In this document: positions 1 to 11,180 of the stretch, piece by piece | Position numbering within the stretch: the stretch's first letter is position 1 | How the letters are laid out: each line of letters opens with the position of its first letter | Source: Colletes latitarsis | Lineage: Eukaryota; Arthropoda; Insecta; Hymenoptera; Colletidae | Assembly: GCF_051014445.1 (NCBI RefSeq) | Contig: NW_027488365.1 | Location: 2,418,001-2,482,000 of the forward strand | Direction of reading: 5' to 3' | Length of the DNA: 64,000 nucleotides | Made by a program: the position numbers and the translations under genes | The notes under the pieces: model-generated | Seen by the model: only the letters and a program-made list of their open reading frames with translations | Told to the model about the DNA's origin: nothing | Databases searched by the model: none

Positions 1-176
1 GGATCACATAGTAATGTGGTACCACACTGAAACAGTCGATTAAACCAGGTTTCGATCAATATTTTTGAGGATAACGCATGTTAGGTCTAGGTTAGGCCGG
101 GGTTTTTCACTCATCAGACTCATACTTTCGCATTCTTCACATACTTGTTGAACGGATCCTGGGTTTTTACTGGTTT
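1..176 (+). repeat. Satellite monomer, subfamily B (representative)
   Basis: This is the first full monomer. Its variable half has the B signature: TTTTTCACTCATCAGACTC, then CGCATTCTTCACATAC, then TTGAACGGATCC. The GGATCC is a BamHI site present in most B monomers. Parts in order: landmark 1-7, palindrome 15-26, ATTAAACC, an AT-rich CAATATTTTT segment, the 11-bp motif pair at 81-102, the variable half, and a T-rich end. This copy reads TTTTTGAGG where many monomers read TTTTAGAGG. That change removes a minus-strand stop triplet and explains the longer of the recurring false open frames. Confidence 0.9.
15..26. repeat. 12-bp perfect palindrome, once per monomer (first copy)
   Basis: TGTGGTACCACA equals its own reverse complement. 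It lies about 15 bases into each unit and is present in most monomers of the window. Three states occur. The perfect form has a TA centre. The form TGTGGGACCACA keeps both 5-bp arms but has a GA centre. The C-linked form TGAAGTACAACA has lost arm pairing. Short dyad symmetries are known from centromeric satellites of several eukaryotes. No protein is known to bind this one, and I see no match to the CENP-B box. Confidence 0.9.
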
Positions 177-352
177 GGATCACGTAGTAATGTGGTACCA
201 CGCTGAAACAGTCAATTAAAACTGGTTTCGATCAATATTTTAGAGGATAACGCAAGTTTGGTCTGGGATAGGTCTGGGATTCGCCCTCATCAGGCTCATA
301 CTTTCGTGTTTTTCACATACTTGTTGAACTGATCCTGGGTTTTTTCTGGTTT

Positions 353-528
353 GGATCACGTAGCAATGTGGTACCACACTGAAACAGTCGATTAAACCTG
401 GTTTCGATCAATATTTTAGAGGATAACGCAAGTTTGGTCTGGGATAGGTCTGGGATTTGTCCTCATCAGGCTCATACTTTCGCGTTTTTCACATACTTGT
501 TGAACAGATCCTGGGTTTTTTCTGGTTT
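353..528 (+). repeat. Satellite monomer, subfamily A (representative)
   Basis: The A signature is CATCAGGCTCATACTTTCGC followed by GTTTTTCACATACTTG, then TTGAACAGATCCTGGG and TTTTTTCTGGTTTGG. It differs from B mainly in CGCGTTTTTC versus CGCATTCTTC and in GAACAGATCC versus GAACGGATCC. A monomers are scattered through the window. The neighbouring copy at 177-352 is also A-like but reads TCGTGTTTTTC. Confidence 0.85.
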
Positions 529-704
529 GGATCACGTAGTAAAGTGGGACCACACTGAAACAATCAATTAAACCTGGTATTGATAAATATTTTAGAGGAT
601 AACGCATGTTAGGTCTGGGTTAGGTCTAGGATTTGCCCTCATCAGGCTCATTCTTTCGCATATTTCTCATACTTGATGGCTAGATCCTGGGCTTTTTCTG
701 GATT
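529..704 (+). repeat. Satellite monomer, subfamily C (representative)
   Basis: The C signature is CTCATTCTTTCGCATATTTC, then TACTTGATGGCTAGATCC, GGGCTTTTTCTGG and ATTGCATCACG at the junction with the next unit. A monomer following a C half very often carries AATGAAGTACAACACTG in place of the palindrome, so C junctions mark most palindrome-minus sites. Such junctions are usually followed by TTTCCATCAATAT and GAGGACAACGC. This shows that variants travel together across the arbitrary monomer boundary used here. Confidence 0.85.
609..630 (+). repeat. 11-bp direct repeat inside the monomer (telomere-like)
   Basis: TTAGGTCTGGG (609-619) is followed directly by TTAGGTCTAGG (620-630). The two differ at one base. 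The pair sits about 80-102 bases into every monomer. Common variants of the second half are TTAGGCCTGGG, ATAGGTCTGGG and TTAGCCCTGAG. The first five bases, TTAGG, equal the arthropod-type telomere unit and resemble TTAGGG. With 11-bp spacing and only two copies, this may be coincidence. It more likely reflects an internal duplication in the ancestral monomer. Confidence 0.8.
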
Positions 705-880
705 GCATCACGTAGTAATGAAGTACATCACTGAAACTGTAAATTATACCTGGTTTCCATCAATATTTTAGAGGACAACGTATGTCAGGTCTAGGTTAGG
801 CCTGGGGTTTGCCCTCATCAGGGTCATACTTTCGCAGTTTTAACATACATGTTGGCCTGATCGAGGGTTATTTCTGCTTT
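705..880 (+). repeat. Satellite monomer, subfamily D (representative)
   Basis: The D signature is CATCAGGGTCATACTTTCGC followed by AGTTTTAACATACATG, then a GATCGAGGG core in place of GATCCTGGG, and TTTTTTCTGCTTTGG. Typical D monomers are followed by GTAGTAAAGTGGTACCAC. D is the most divergent of the six variable halves. Here the core reads GGCCTGATCGAGGGTTATTTC, slightly off the usual D form. It recurs throughout, for example near 3640, 6460, 12440, 15790, 20730, 24610, 43780, 55220 and 58270. Confidence 0.85.
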
Positions 881-1056
881 GGATCGCGTAGTGAGGTGGT
901 ACCACACTGAAGAAGTCCATTAAACCTGGTTTGGATCAATATTTTAGAGGAGAACGCATGTTAGGTTTGGGTTAGGTCTAGGATTTGCCCTCATCAGGCT
1001 CATACTTTCGCATATTTCTCATACTTCATGACTAGATCCTGTGCTGTTTCTGGATT
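881..1056 (+). repeat. Satellite monomer, subfamily E (representative)
   Basis: The E signature is CTTTCGCATATTTCTCATAC then TTCATGGCTAGATCC, with GGGCTATTTCTGGATTG or GGGCTGTTTCTGGATTG at the end. This copy reads TTCATGACTAGATCCTGTGC. E resembles C, but has TTCATGG where C has TTGATGG and CATACTTTCG where C has CATTCTTTCG. Many E copies carry CTCGTCAGG instead of CTCATCAGG. The two probably share a recent ancestor (inference). Confidence 0.82.
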
Positions 1057-2815
1057 GTATCACGTAGTAATGTGGTACCACGCTGAAACAGTCAATTAAA
1101 ACTGGTTTCGATCAATATTTTAGAGGATAACGCAAGTTAGGTCTGGGATAGGTTTGGGATTCGCCCTCATCTGGCTCATACTTTCGCATATCTCTCACAC
1201 TTGATGGCTAGATCCTGGGCTTTTTCTGGATTGCATCACGTAGTAATGAAGTACAACACTGAAACAGTCAATTAAACCTGGTTTCCATCAATATCTTAGA
1301 GGACAACGCAAGTTAGGTCTGGGATAGGTCTGGGATTTGCTCTCATCAGGCTCATACTTTCGCGTTTTTCACATACTTGTTGAACAGATCCTGGGTTTTT
1401 CTGGTTTGGATCACGTAGTAATGTGGGACCACACTGAAACAATCAATTAAACCTGGTCATGATAAATATTTTAGAGGATAACGCATGTTAGGTCTGGGAT
1501 AGGTCTGGGATTTGCCCTCATCAGACTCATACTTTCGCATTCCTCACATACTTGTTGAACGGATCCTGGGTTTTTACTGGTTTGGATCACGTAGTAATGT
1601 GGTACCACGCTGAAACAGTCCATTAAACCTGGTTTGGATCAATATTTTAGAGGACAACGCATGTTAGGTCTAGGTTAGGCCTGGGATTTTCACGCATCAG
1701 ACTCATACTTTCGCATTCTTCACATACTTGTTGAACGGATCCTGGGTTTTTTCTCGTTTGGTTCACGTAGTAATGAAGTACAACACTGAAACAGTCAATT
1801 AAACCTGGTTTCCATCAATATCTTAGAGGACAACGCAAGTTAGGTCTGGGATAGGTCTGGGATTCGCCCTCATCAGGCTCATACTTTCGCGTTTTTCACA
1901 TACCTGTTCAACTGATCCTGGGTTTTTTCTGGTTTGGATCACGTAGCAATGTGTTACCACACTGAAACAGACCATTAAACCTGGTTTGGATCAATATTTT
2001 TGAGGATAACGCATGTTAGGTCTAGGTTAGGCCTGGGATTTTCACGCATCAGACTCATACTTTCGCATTCTTCACATACTTGTTGAACGGATCCTGGGTT
2101 TTTTCTGGTTTGGTTCACGTGGTAATGTGGGACCACACCGAAACAATCAACTATACCTGGTTTCGATCAATATTTTAGAGGATAACGCAAGTTTGGTCTG
2201 GGATAGGTCTGGGATTTGCCCTCATCAGGCTCATACTTTCGCGTCTTTCACATACTTGTTGAGCAGATCCTGGGTTTTTTCTGGTTTGGGTCACGTAGTA
2301 ATGTGGTACCACACTGAAACAGTCGATTAAACCAGGTTTCGATCAATATTTTTGAGGATAACGCATGTTAGGTCTAGGTTAGGCCTGGGATTTTCACGCA
2401 TCAGACTCATACTTTCGCATTCTTCACATACTTGTTGAACGGATCCTGGGTTTTTTCTGGTTTGGATCACGTAGTAATGTGGGACCACACTGAAACAGTC
2501 GATTAAGCCTGGTCTTGATAAATATATTAGAGGACAACGCATGTTAGGTCTGGGTTAGGTCTAGGATTTGCCCTCATCAGGCTCATACTTTCGCATATTT
2601 CTCATACTTCATGGCTGGATCCTGGGCTATTTCCGGATTGGATCACGTATTAATGTGGTACCACACTGAAACAGTCAATTAAATCTGGTTTTGATGAATA
2701 TTTTAGAGAATATTTCATGTTAGGTCTAGGTTAGGTCAGGGATTTGCTCTCATCAGGCTCATTCTTTCGCATATTTCTCATACTTGATGGCTAGATCCTG
2801 GGCTTTCTCTGGATT

Positions 2816-2992
2816 GCATCACGTAGTAATGAAGTACAACACTGAAACAGTCAATTAAACCTGGTTTCCATCAATATCTTAGAGGACAACGCAAGTTAGG
2901 TCTGGGATAGGTCTGGGATTTGCCCTCATCAGACTCATACTTTCGCACACTTCACATACTCGTTGAACAGATCCTGGGTTATTTTCTGGTTT
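2816..2992 (+). repeat. Satellite monomer, subfamily F (177 bp, representative)
   Basis: The F signature is CAGACTCATACTTTCGCACA, CTTCACATACTCGTTGAAC, and GGGTTATTTTCTGG, usually followed by GGATCACATAG instead of GGATCACGTAG. GGGTTATTTTCTGG is one base longer than the usual GGGTTTTTTCTGG, so this unit is 177 bp. Insertions of this kind account for part of the slow positive register drift. F is usually followed by monomers starting with TCGATTAAACCAGG and carrying ATTTTTGAGG. Confidence 0.82.
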
Positions 2993-3532
2993 GGACCACA
3001 TAGTAATGTGGAACCACACTGAAACAGTCGATTAAACCAGGTTTCGATCAATATTTTTTAGGATAACGCATGTTAGGTCTAGGTTAGGCCTGAGATTTTC
3101 ACTCATCAGGCTCATACTTTCGCATTCTTCACATACTTGTTGAACGGATCCTGGGTTTTTTCTGGTTTGGATCACGTAGTAATGTGGGACCACACTGTAA
3201 CAGTCAATTAAACCTGGTTTCGATCAATATTTTAGAGAATAATTCATGCTAGGTCTAGGTTAGGTCTGGGATTTGCTCTCATCAGGCTCATTCTTTCGCA
3301 TATTTCTCATACTTGATGGCTAGATCCTGGGCTTTTTCTGGATTGCATCACGTAGTAATGAAGTACAACACTGAAACAGTCAATTAAACCTGGTTTCCAT
3401 CAATATCTTAGAGGACAACGCAAGTTAGGTCTGGGATAGATCTGGGATTTGCCCTCATCAGGCTCATAGTTTCGCGTTTTTCACATACTTGTTGAACAGA
3501 TCCTGGGTTTTTTCTGGTTTGTATCACGTAGT

Positions 3533-3548
3533 AGTGTGGTACCACACT
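3533..3548. repeat. 16-bp perfect palindrome (longest form)
   Basis: Where the preceding bases read GTAGTAGTG instead of GTAGTAATG, the dyad grows to AGTGTGGTACCACACT, a 16-bp perfect palindrome. The same form recurs in many copies, for example near 26609, 28370, 30110, 33117, 46137, 53180 and 63090. These are mainly monomers preceded by A halves. A single A-to-G change extends the palindrome by two bases on each side. Confidence 0.88.
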
Positions 3549-6500
3549 GAAACTGTCCATTAAACCTGGTTTGCATCAATATCTTAGAGGACAACGCATG
3601 TTAGGTCTAGGTTAGGTCTGGGATTTGCCCTCATCAGGGTCATACTTTCGCAGTTTTAACATACATGTTGACCTGATCGAGGGTTTTTTCTGCTTTGGAT
3701 CACGTAGGAAAGTGGTACCACACTGAAACTGTCCATTAAACCTGGTTTGGATCAATATTTTAGAGGATAACGCATGTTAGGTCTAGGTTAGCCCTGGGAT
3801 TTTCACTCATCAGACTCATACTTTCGCATTCTTCACATACTTGTTGAACGGATCCTGGGTTTTTTCTGGTTTGGTTCACGTAGTAATGTGGTACCACACT
3901 GAAACATTCAATTAAACCTGATCTTGATAAATATTTTAGAGGATAACGCATGTTAGGTTTGGGTTAAGTCTAGGATTTGCCCTCATCAGGCTCATACTTT
4001 CGCATATTTCTCATACTTCATGGATAGATCCTGGGCTGTTTCTGGATTGTATCACGTAGTAATGTGGTACCACGCTGAAACAGTCAATTAAACCTGGTTT
4101 CGATCAATATTTTAGAGGATAACGCAAGTTAGGTCTGGCATAGGTCTGGGATTCTCCCTCACCAGGCTCATACTTTCGCGTTTTTCACATACTTGTTGAA
4201 CTGATCCTGGGCTTTTTCTGGTTTGGATCACGTAGTAATGTGGTACCACACTGAAACAGTCAATTAAACCTGGTTTCGATCAATATTTTAGAGAATAATT
4301 CATGTTAGGTCTAGGTTAGGTCTGGGATTTGCTCTCATCAGACTCATACTTTCGCACACTTCACATACTCGTTTGACAGATCCTGGGTTATTTTCTGGTT
4401 TGGATCGCATAGTAATGTGGTACCACACTGAAACAGACGATTAAACCAGCTTTCGATCAATATTCTTGAGGATAACGCATGTTAGGTCTAGGTTAGGCCG
4501 GGGTCTTTCACTCATCACACTCATACTTTCGCATTCTTCACATACTTGTTGAACAGATACAGGGTTTTTTCTGGTTTGGTTCACGTAGTAATGTGGTACC
4601 ACACTGAAACATTCAATTAAACCTGGTCTTGATAAATATTTTAGGGGATAACGCATGTTAGGTCTGGGTTAGGTCTAGGATTTTCACTCTTCAGACTCAT
4701 ACTTTCGCATTCTTCACATACTTGTTGAACGGATCCTGGGTTTTTTCTGGTTTGGTTCACGTAGTAATGTGGTACCACACTGAAACATTCAATTAAACCT
4801 GATCTTGATAAATATTTTAGAGGATAACGCATGTTAGGTCTAGGTTAGGTCTAAGATTTGCCCTCATCAGGCTCACAGTTTCGCGTTTTTCACATACTTG
4901 TTGAACAGATCCTGGGTTCTTTCTGGTTTGGATCACGAAGTAGTGTGGTACCACACTGAAACAGTCCATTAAACCTGGTTTCGCTCAACATTTTAGAGGA
5001 TAACGCATGTTAGGTCTAGGTTAGGTCTGGGATTTGCTCTCATCAGGCTCATTCTTTCGCATATTTCTCATACTTGAGGGCTAGTTCCTGGGCTTTTTCT
5101 GGATTGCATCACGTAGTAATGAAGTACAACACTGAAACAGTCAATTAAACCTGGTTTCCATCAATATTTTAGAGGATAACGCATGTTAGGTCTAGGTTAG
5201 CCCTGGGATTTTCACTCATCAGACTCATACTTTCGCATTCTTCACATATTTGTTGAACGGATCCTGGGTTTTTTCTGGTTTGGATCACGTAGTAATGTGG
5301 GACCACACTGAAACAATCAATTAAACCTGGTCTTGATAAATATTTTAGAGGATAACGCATGTTAGGTCTGGGATAGGTCTGGGATTTGCCCACATCAGGC
5401 TCATACTTTCGCGTTTTTCACATACTCGTTGAACAGATCCTGGGTTATTTTCTGGTTTGGATCACGTAGTAATGTGGTACCACACTGAAACAGTCGATTA
5501 AACCAGGTTTCGATCAATATTTTTGAGGATAACGCATGTTAGGTCAAGGTTAGGCCTGGGATTTTCACTCATCAGACTCATACTTTCGCATTCTTCTCAT
5601 ACTTGTTGAACGGATCCTGGTTTTTTTCTGGTTTGGATCACGTAGTTATGTGGGACCACACAGAAACAATCAATTAAACCTGGTCTTGATAAATATTTTA
5701 GAGGATAACGCATGTTAGGTCTGGGTTAGGTCTAGGATTTGCCCTCGTCAGGCTCATACTTTCGCATATTTCACATACTTCATGGCTAGATCCAGGGCTA
5801 TTTCTGGATTGTATCACGTAGTAATGAAGTACAACACTGAAACAGTCAATTAAACCTGGTTTCCATCAATATTTTACAGGACATCGCATGTTAGGTGTGG
5901 GATAGGTCTTGGATTTTCACTCATCAGACTCATACTTTCGCATTCTTCACATATTTGTTGAACGGATCCTGGGTTTTTTCTGGATTGCGTCACGTAGTAG
6001 TGTGGTACCACACTCAAACAGTCGATTAAACCTGGTTTCGATCAATATTTTTGAGGATAACGCATGTTAGGTCTAGGTTAGGCCGGGGATTTTCACTCAA
6101 CAGACTCATACTTTCGCATTCTTCACATACTTGTTGAACGGATCCTGGATTCTTACTGGTTTGGATCACGTAGTAATGTGGTACCACACTGAAACATTCA
6201 ATTAAACCTGGTCTTGATAAATATTTTAGAGGATAACGCATGTAAGGTCTGGGTTAGGTCTAGGATTTGCCCTCATCAGGCTCATACTTTCGCATATTTC
6301 TCATACTTCATGGCTGGATCCTGGGCTTTTTCTGGATTGCATCACGTAGTAATGAAGTACAACACTGAAACAGTCAATTAAACCTGGTTTCCATCAATAT
6401 TTTAGAGGACATCGCATGTTAGGTCTAGGTTAGGCCTGGGATTTGCCCTCATCAGGGTCATACTTTCGCAGTTTTAACATACATGTTGACCTGATCGAGG

Positions 6501-8673
6501 GTTTTTTCTGCTTTGGATCACGTAGGAAAGTGGTACCACACTGAAACTGTCCATTAAACCTGGTTTGGATCAATATTTTAGAGGATAACGCATGTTAGGT
6601 CTAGGTTAGCCCTGGGATTTTCACTCATCAGACTCATACTTTCGCATTCTTCACATACTTGTTGAACGGATCCTGGGTTTTTTCTGGTTTGGTTCACGTA
6701 GTAATGTGGTACCACACTGAAACATTCAATTAAACCTGATCTTGATAAATATTTTAGAGGATAACGCATGTTAGGTTTGGGTTAAGTCTAGGATTTGCCC
6801 TCATCAGGCTCATACTTTCGCATATTTCTCATACTTCATGGATAGATCCTGGGCTGTTTCTGGATTGTATCACGTAGTAATGTGGTACCACGCTGAAACA
6901 GTCAATTAAACCTGGTTTCGATCAATATTTTAGAGGATAACGCAAGTTAGGTCTGGCATAGGTCTGGGATTCGCCCTCATCAGGCTCACACTTTCGCGTT
7001 TTTCACATACTTGTTGAACTGATCCTGGGCTTTTTCTGGTTTGGATCACGGTGTAATGTGGTACCACACTGAAACAGTCAACTAAACCTGGTTTCGATCA
7101 ATATTTTAGAGAATAATTCATGTTAGGTCTAGGTTAGGTCTGGGATTTGCTCTCATCAGACTCATACTTTCGCATTCTTCTCATACTTGTTGAACGGATC
7201 CTGGGTTTTTTCTGGTTTGGATCACGTAGTAATGTGGGACCACACAGAAACAATCAATTAAACCTGGTCTTGATAAATATTTTAGGGGATAACGCATGTT
7301 AGGTCTGGGTTAGGTCTAGGATTTTCACTCTTCAGACTCATACTTTCGCATTCTTCACATACTTGTTGAACGGATCCTGGGTTTTTTCTGGTTTGGCTCA
7401 CGTAGTAATGTGGTACCACACTGAAACATTCGATTAAACCTGATCTTGATAAATATTTTAGAGGATAACGCATGTTAGGTCTAGGTTAGGCCTGGGATTT
7501 GCCCTCATCAGGGTCATACTTTCGCAGTTTTAACATACATGCTGACCTGATCGAGGGTTTTTTCTGCTTTGGATCACGTAGTAAAGTGGTACCACACTGA
7601 AACTGTCCATTAAACCTGGTTTGGATCAACATTTTAGAGGATAACGCATGTTAGGTCTAGGTTAGGTCTGGGATTTGCTCTCATCAGGCTCATTCTTTCG
7701 CATATATCTCATACTTGACGGCTAGATCCTGGGCTTTTTCTGGATTGCATCACGTAGTAATGAAGTACAACACTGAAACAGTCAATTAAACCTGGTTTCG
7801 ATCAATATTTTAGAGAATAATTCATGTTTGGTCTAGGTTAGGTCTGGGATTTGCTCTCATCAGGCTCATTCTTTCGCATATTTCTCATACTTGATGGCTA
7901 GATCCTCGGCTTTCTCTGGATTGCATCACGTAGTAATGAAGTACAACACTGAAACAGTCAATTAAACCTGGTTTCCATCAATATTTTAGAGGACAACGCA
8001 TGTTAGGTCTAGGTTAGGCCTGGGATTTGCCCTCATCAGGGTCATACTTTCGCAGTTTTAACATACATGCTGACCTGATCGAGGGTTTTGTCTGCTGTGG
8101 ATCACGTAGTAAAGTGGTACCACACTGAAACTGTCCATTAAACCTGGTTTGGATCAATATTTTAGAGGATAACGCATGTTAGGTCTAGGTTAGCCCTGGG
8201 ATTTTCACTCATCAGACTCATACTTTCGCATTCTTCACATACTTGTTGAACGGATCCTGGGTTTTTTCTGGTTTGGTTCACGTAGTAATGTGGTACCACA
8301 CTGAAACATTCAATTAAACCTGATCTTGATAAATATTTTAGAGTATAACGCATGTTAGGTCTGGGTTAGGTCTAGGATTTGCCCTCATCAGGCTCATACT
8401 TTCGCATATTTCTCATACTTCATGGCTAGATCCTTGGCTGTTTCTGGATTGTATCACGCAGTAATGTGGTACCACGCTGAAACAGTCAATTAAACCTGGT
8501 TTCGATCAATATTTTAGAGGATAACGCAAGTTAGGTCTGGCATAGGTCTGGGATTCGCCCTCATCAGGCTCACACTTTCGCGTTTTTCACATACTTGTTG
8601 AACTGATCCTGGGCTTTTTCTGGTTTGGATCACGTAGTAATGTGGTACCACACTGAAACAGTCAATTAGACCT

Positions 8674-11180
8674 GGTTTCGATCAATATTTTAGAGAATAA
8701 TTCATGTTAGGTCTAGGTTAGGTCTGGGATTTGCTCTCATCAGACTCATACTTTCGCACACTTCACATACTCGTTTGACAGATCCTGGGTAATTTTCTGG
8801 TTTGGATCGCATAGTAATGTGGTACCACACTGAAACAGACGATTAAACCAGCTTTCGATCAATATTCTTGAGGATAACGCATGTTAGGTCTAGGTTAGGC
8901 CGGGGTCTTTCACTCATCACACTCATACTTTCGCATTCTTCACATACTTGTTGAACAGATACAGGGTTTTTTCTGGTTTGGTTCACGTAGTAATGTGGTA
9001 CCACACTGAAACATTCAATTAAACCGGGTCTTGATAAATATTTTAGAGGATAACGCATGTTAGGTGTGGGATAGGTCTGGGATTTTCACTCATCAGACTC
9101 ATACTTTCGCATTCTTCACATATTTGTTGAACGGATCCTGGGTTTTTTCTGGTTTGGATCACGTAGTAATGTGGGACCACACTGAAACAATCAATTAAAC
9201 CTGGTCTTGATAAATATTTTAGAGGATAACGCATGTTAGGTCTGGGATAGGTCTGGGATTTGCCCACATCAGGCTCATACTTTCGCGTTTTTCACATACT
9301 CGTTGAACAGATCCTGGGTTATTTTCTGGTTTGGATCACGTAGTAATGTGGTACCACACTGAAACAGCCGATTAAACCAGGTTTCGATCAATATTTTTGA
9401 GGATAACGCATGTTAGGTCAAGGTTAGGCCTGGTATTTTCACTCATCAGACTCATACTTTCGCATTCTTCTCATACTTGTTGAACGGATCCTGGGTTTTT
9501 TCTGGTTTGGATCACGTAGTAATGTGGGACCACACAGAAACAATCAATTAAACCTGGTCTTGATAAATATTTTAGGGGATAACGCATGTTAGGTCTGGGT
9601 TAGGTCTAGGATTTTCACTCTTCAGACTCATACTTTCGCATTCTTCACATACTTGTTGAACGGATCCTGGGTTTTTTCTGGTTTGGTTCACGTAGTAATG
9701 TGGTACCACACTGAAACATTCGATTAAACCTGATCTTGATAAATATTTTAGAGGATAACGCATGTTAGGTCTGGGTTAGGTCTAGGATTTGCCCCCATCA
9801 GGCTCATACTTTTGCATTCTTCACATACTTGTTGAACGGATCCTGGGTTTTTTCTGGTTTGGATCACGTAGTAATGTGGTACCACACTGAAACAGTCGAT
9901 TAAACCTGGTTTCGATCAGTATTTTAGAGGATAACGCAACATAAGTCTGGGATAGGTCTGGGATTAGACCTCATCAGACTCATACTTTCGCGTTTTTCAC
10001 ATACTTGTTGAACAGATCCTGGGCTTTTTCTGGATTGCATCACGTAGTAATGAAGTGCAACACTGAAACAGACAATTAAACCAGGTTTCGATCAATATTT
10101 TAGAGAATAATTCATGTTAGGTCTAGGTTAGGTCTGGGATTTGCTCTCATCAGACTCATACTTTCGCACACTTCACATACTCGTTTGACAGATCCTGGGT
10201 AATTTTCTGGTTTGGATCGCATAGTAATGTGGTACCACACTGAAACAGACGATTAAACCAGCTTTCGATCAATATTCTTGAGGATAACGCATGTTAGGTC
10301 TAGGTTAGGCCGGGGTCTTTCACTCATCACACTCATACTTTCGCATTCTTGACATACTTGTTGAACAGATACAGGGTTTTTTCTGGTTTGGTTCACGTAG
10401 TAATGTGGTACCACACTGAAACATTCAATTAAACCTGGTCTTGATAAATATTTTAGAGGATAACGCATGTTAGGTGTGGGATAGGTCTGGGATTTTCACT
10501 CATCAGACTCATACTTTCGCATTCTTCACATATTTGTTGAACGGATCCTGGGTTTTTTCTGGTTTGGATCACGTAGTAATGTGGGACCACACTGAAACAA
10601 TCAATTAAACCTGGTCTTGATAAATATTTTAGAGGATAACGCATGTTAGGTCTGGGATAGGTCTGGGATTTGCCCACATCAGGCTCATACTTTCGCGTTT
10701 TTCACATACTCGTTGAACAGATCCTGGGTTATTTTCTGGTTTGGATCACGTAGTAATGTGGTACCACACTGAAACAGCCGATTAAACCAGGTTTCGATCA
10801 ATATTTTTGAGGATAACGCATGTTAGGTCAAGGTTAGGCCTGGTATTTTCACTCATCAGACTCATACTTTCGCATTCTTCTCATACTTGTTGAACGGATC
10901 CTGGGTTTTTTCTGGTTTGGATCACGTAGTAATGTGGGACCACACAGAAACAATCAATTACACCTGGTCTTGATAAATATTTTAGGGGATAACGCATGTT
11001 AGGTCTGGGTTAGGTCTAGGATTTTCACTCTTCAGACTCATACTTTCGCATTCTTCACATACTTGTTGAACGGATCCTGGGTTTTTTCTGGTTTGGTTCA
11101 CGTAGTAATGTGGTACCACACTGAAACATTCGATTAAACCTGATCTTGATAAATATTTTAGAGGATAACGCATGTTAGGT
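8674..11180 (+). repeat. Duplicated block, 1,410-bp offset (8 monomers)
   Basis: About 1,097 bp at 8674-9770 recur at 10084-11180. The first flanking mismatches are at 8673/10083 and 9771/11181. A few internal differences exist, for example AAACCGGGTC near 9023 versus AAACCTGGTC near 10433, and TTCTTCACAT near 8936 versus TTCTTGACAT near 10346. The 313 bp between the matching parts are not duplicated, so this is not a complete single-step tandem duplication. It could be one later altered by exchange or conversion. A third partial copy starts just after, at about 11175. Confidence 0.8.

Larger units (their letters stand above)
1..8673 (+). repeat. Mosaic array segment with older duplicated blocks
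   Basis: This stretch holds about 49 monomers. Reading variable halves from position 1, the order is roughly B, A, A, C, D, E, C, A, B, B, A, B, A, B, E, C, F, B, with no short repeating pattern. Imperfect blocks recur. About 3.60-4.32 kb matches 6.42-7.14 kb at an offset of 2,818 bp. About 3.6-4.65 kb matches 8.0-9.05 kb at an offset of 4,402 bp. Scattered mismatches in these pairs indicate older events than those at 17-20 and 32-39 kb. No other element was seen. Confidence 0.75.

Noticed and set aside
51..80. Possible RNA polymerase III B-box-like string GGTTTCGATCAAT, with an A-box-like TGGCTAGATCCTGGG in C/E halves, suggesting a tRNA-derived SINE origin
   Set aside because: The B-box match needs an inserted base and the end does not fit. 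The A-box-like string lies downstream, about 90 bases away in the wrong order within a unit. No tRNA fold was seen.
416..607. Recurring minus-strand open frames of 63-92 codons with similar products, and a few plus-strand ones of 60-72 codons, throughout the window
   Set aside because: They are by-products of the satellite. Each spans just over one monomer. Because 176 is not a multiple of three, the frame shifts every unit and cannot extend. The common 63- and 71-codon classes differ by whether the monomer reads TTTTAGAGG (minus-strand stop) or TTTTTGAGG (no stop). There is no domain, ribosome-site pattern or conservation beyond the DNA repeat.
609..630. Interstitial telomere array
   Set aside because: Only two TTAGG cores per unit, 11 bp apart, with no run of perfect telomere units anywhere.
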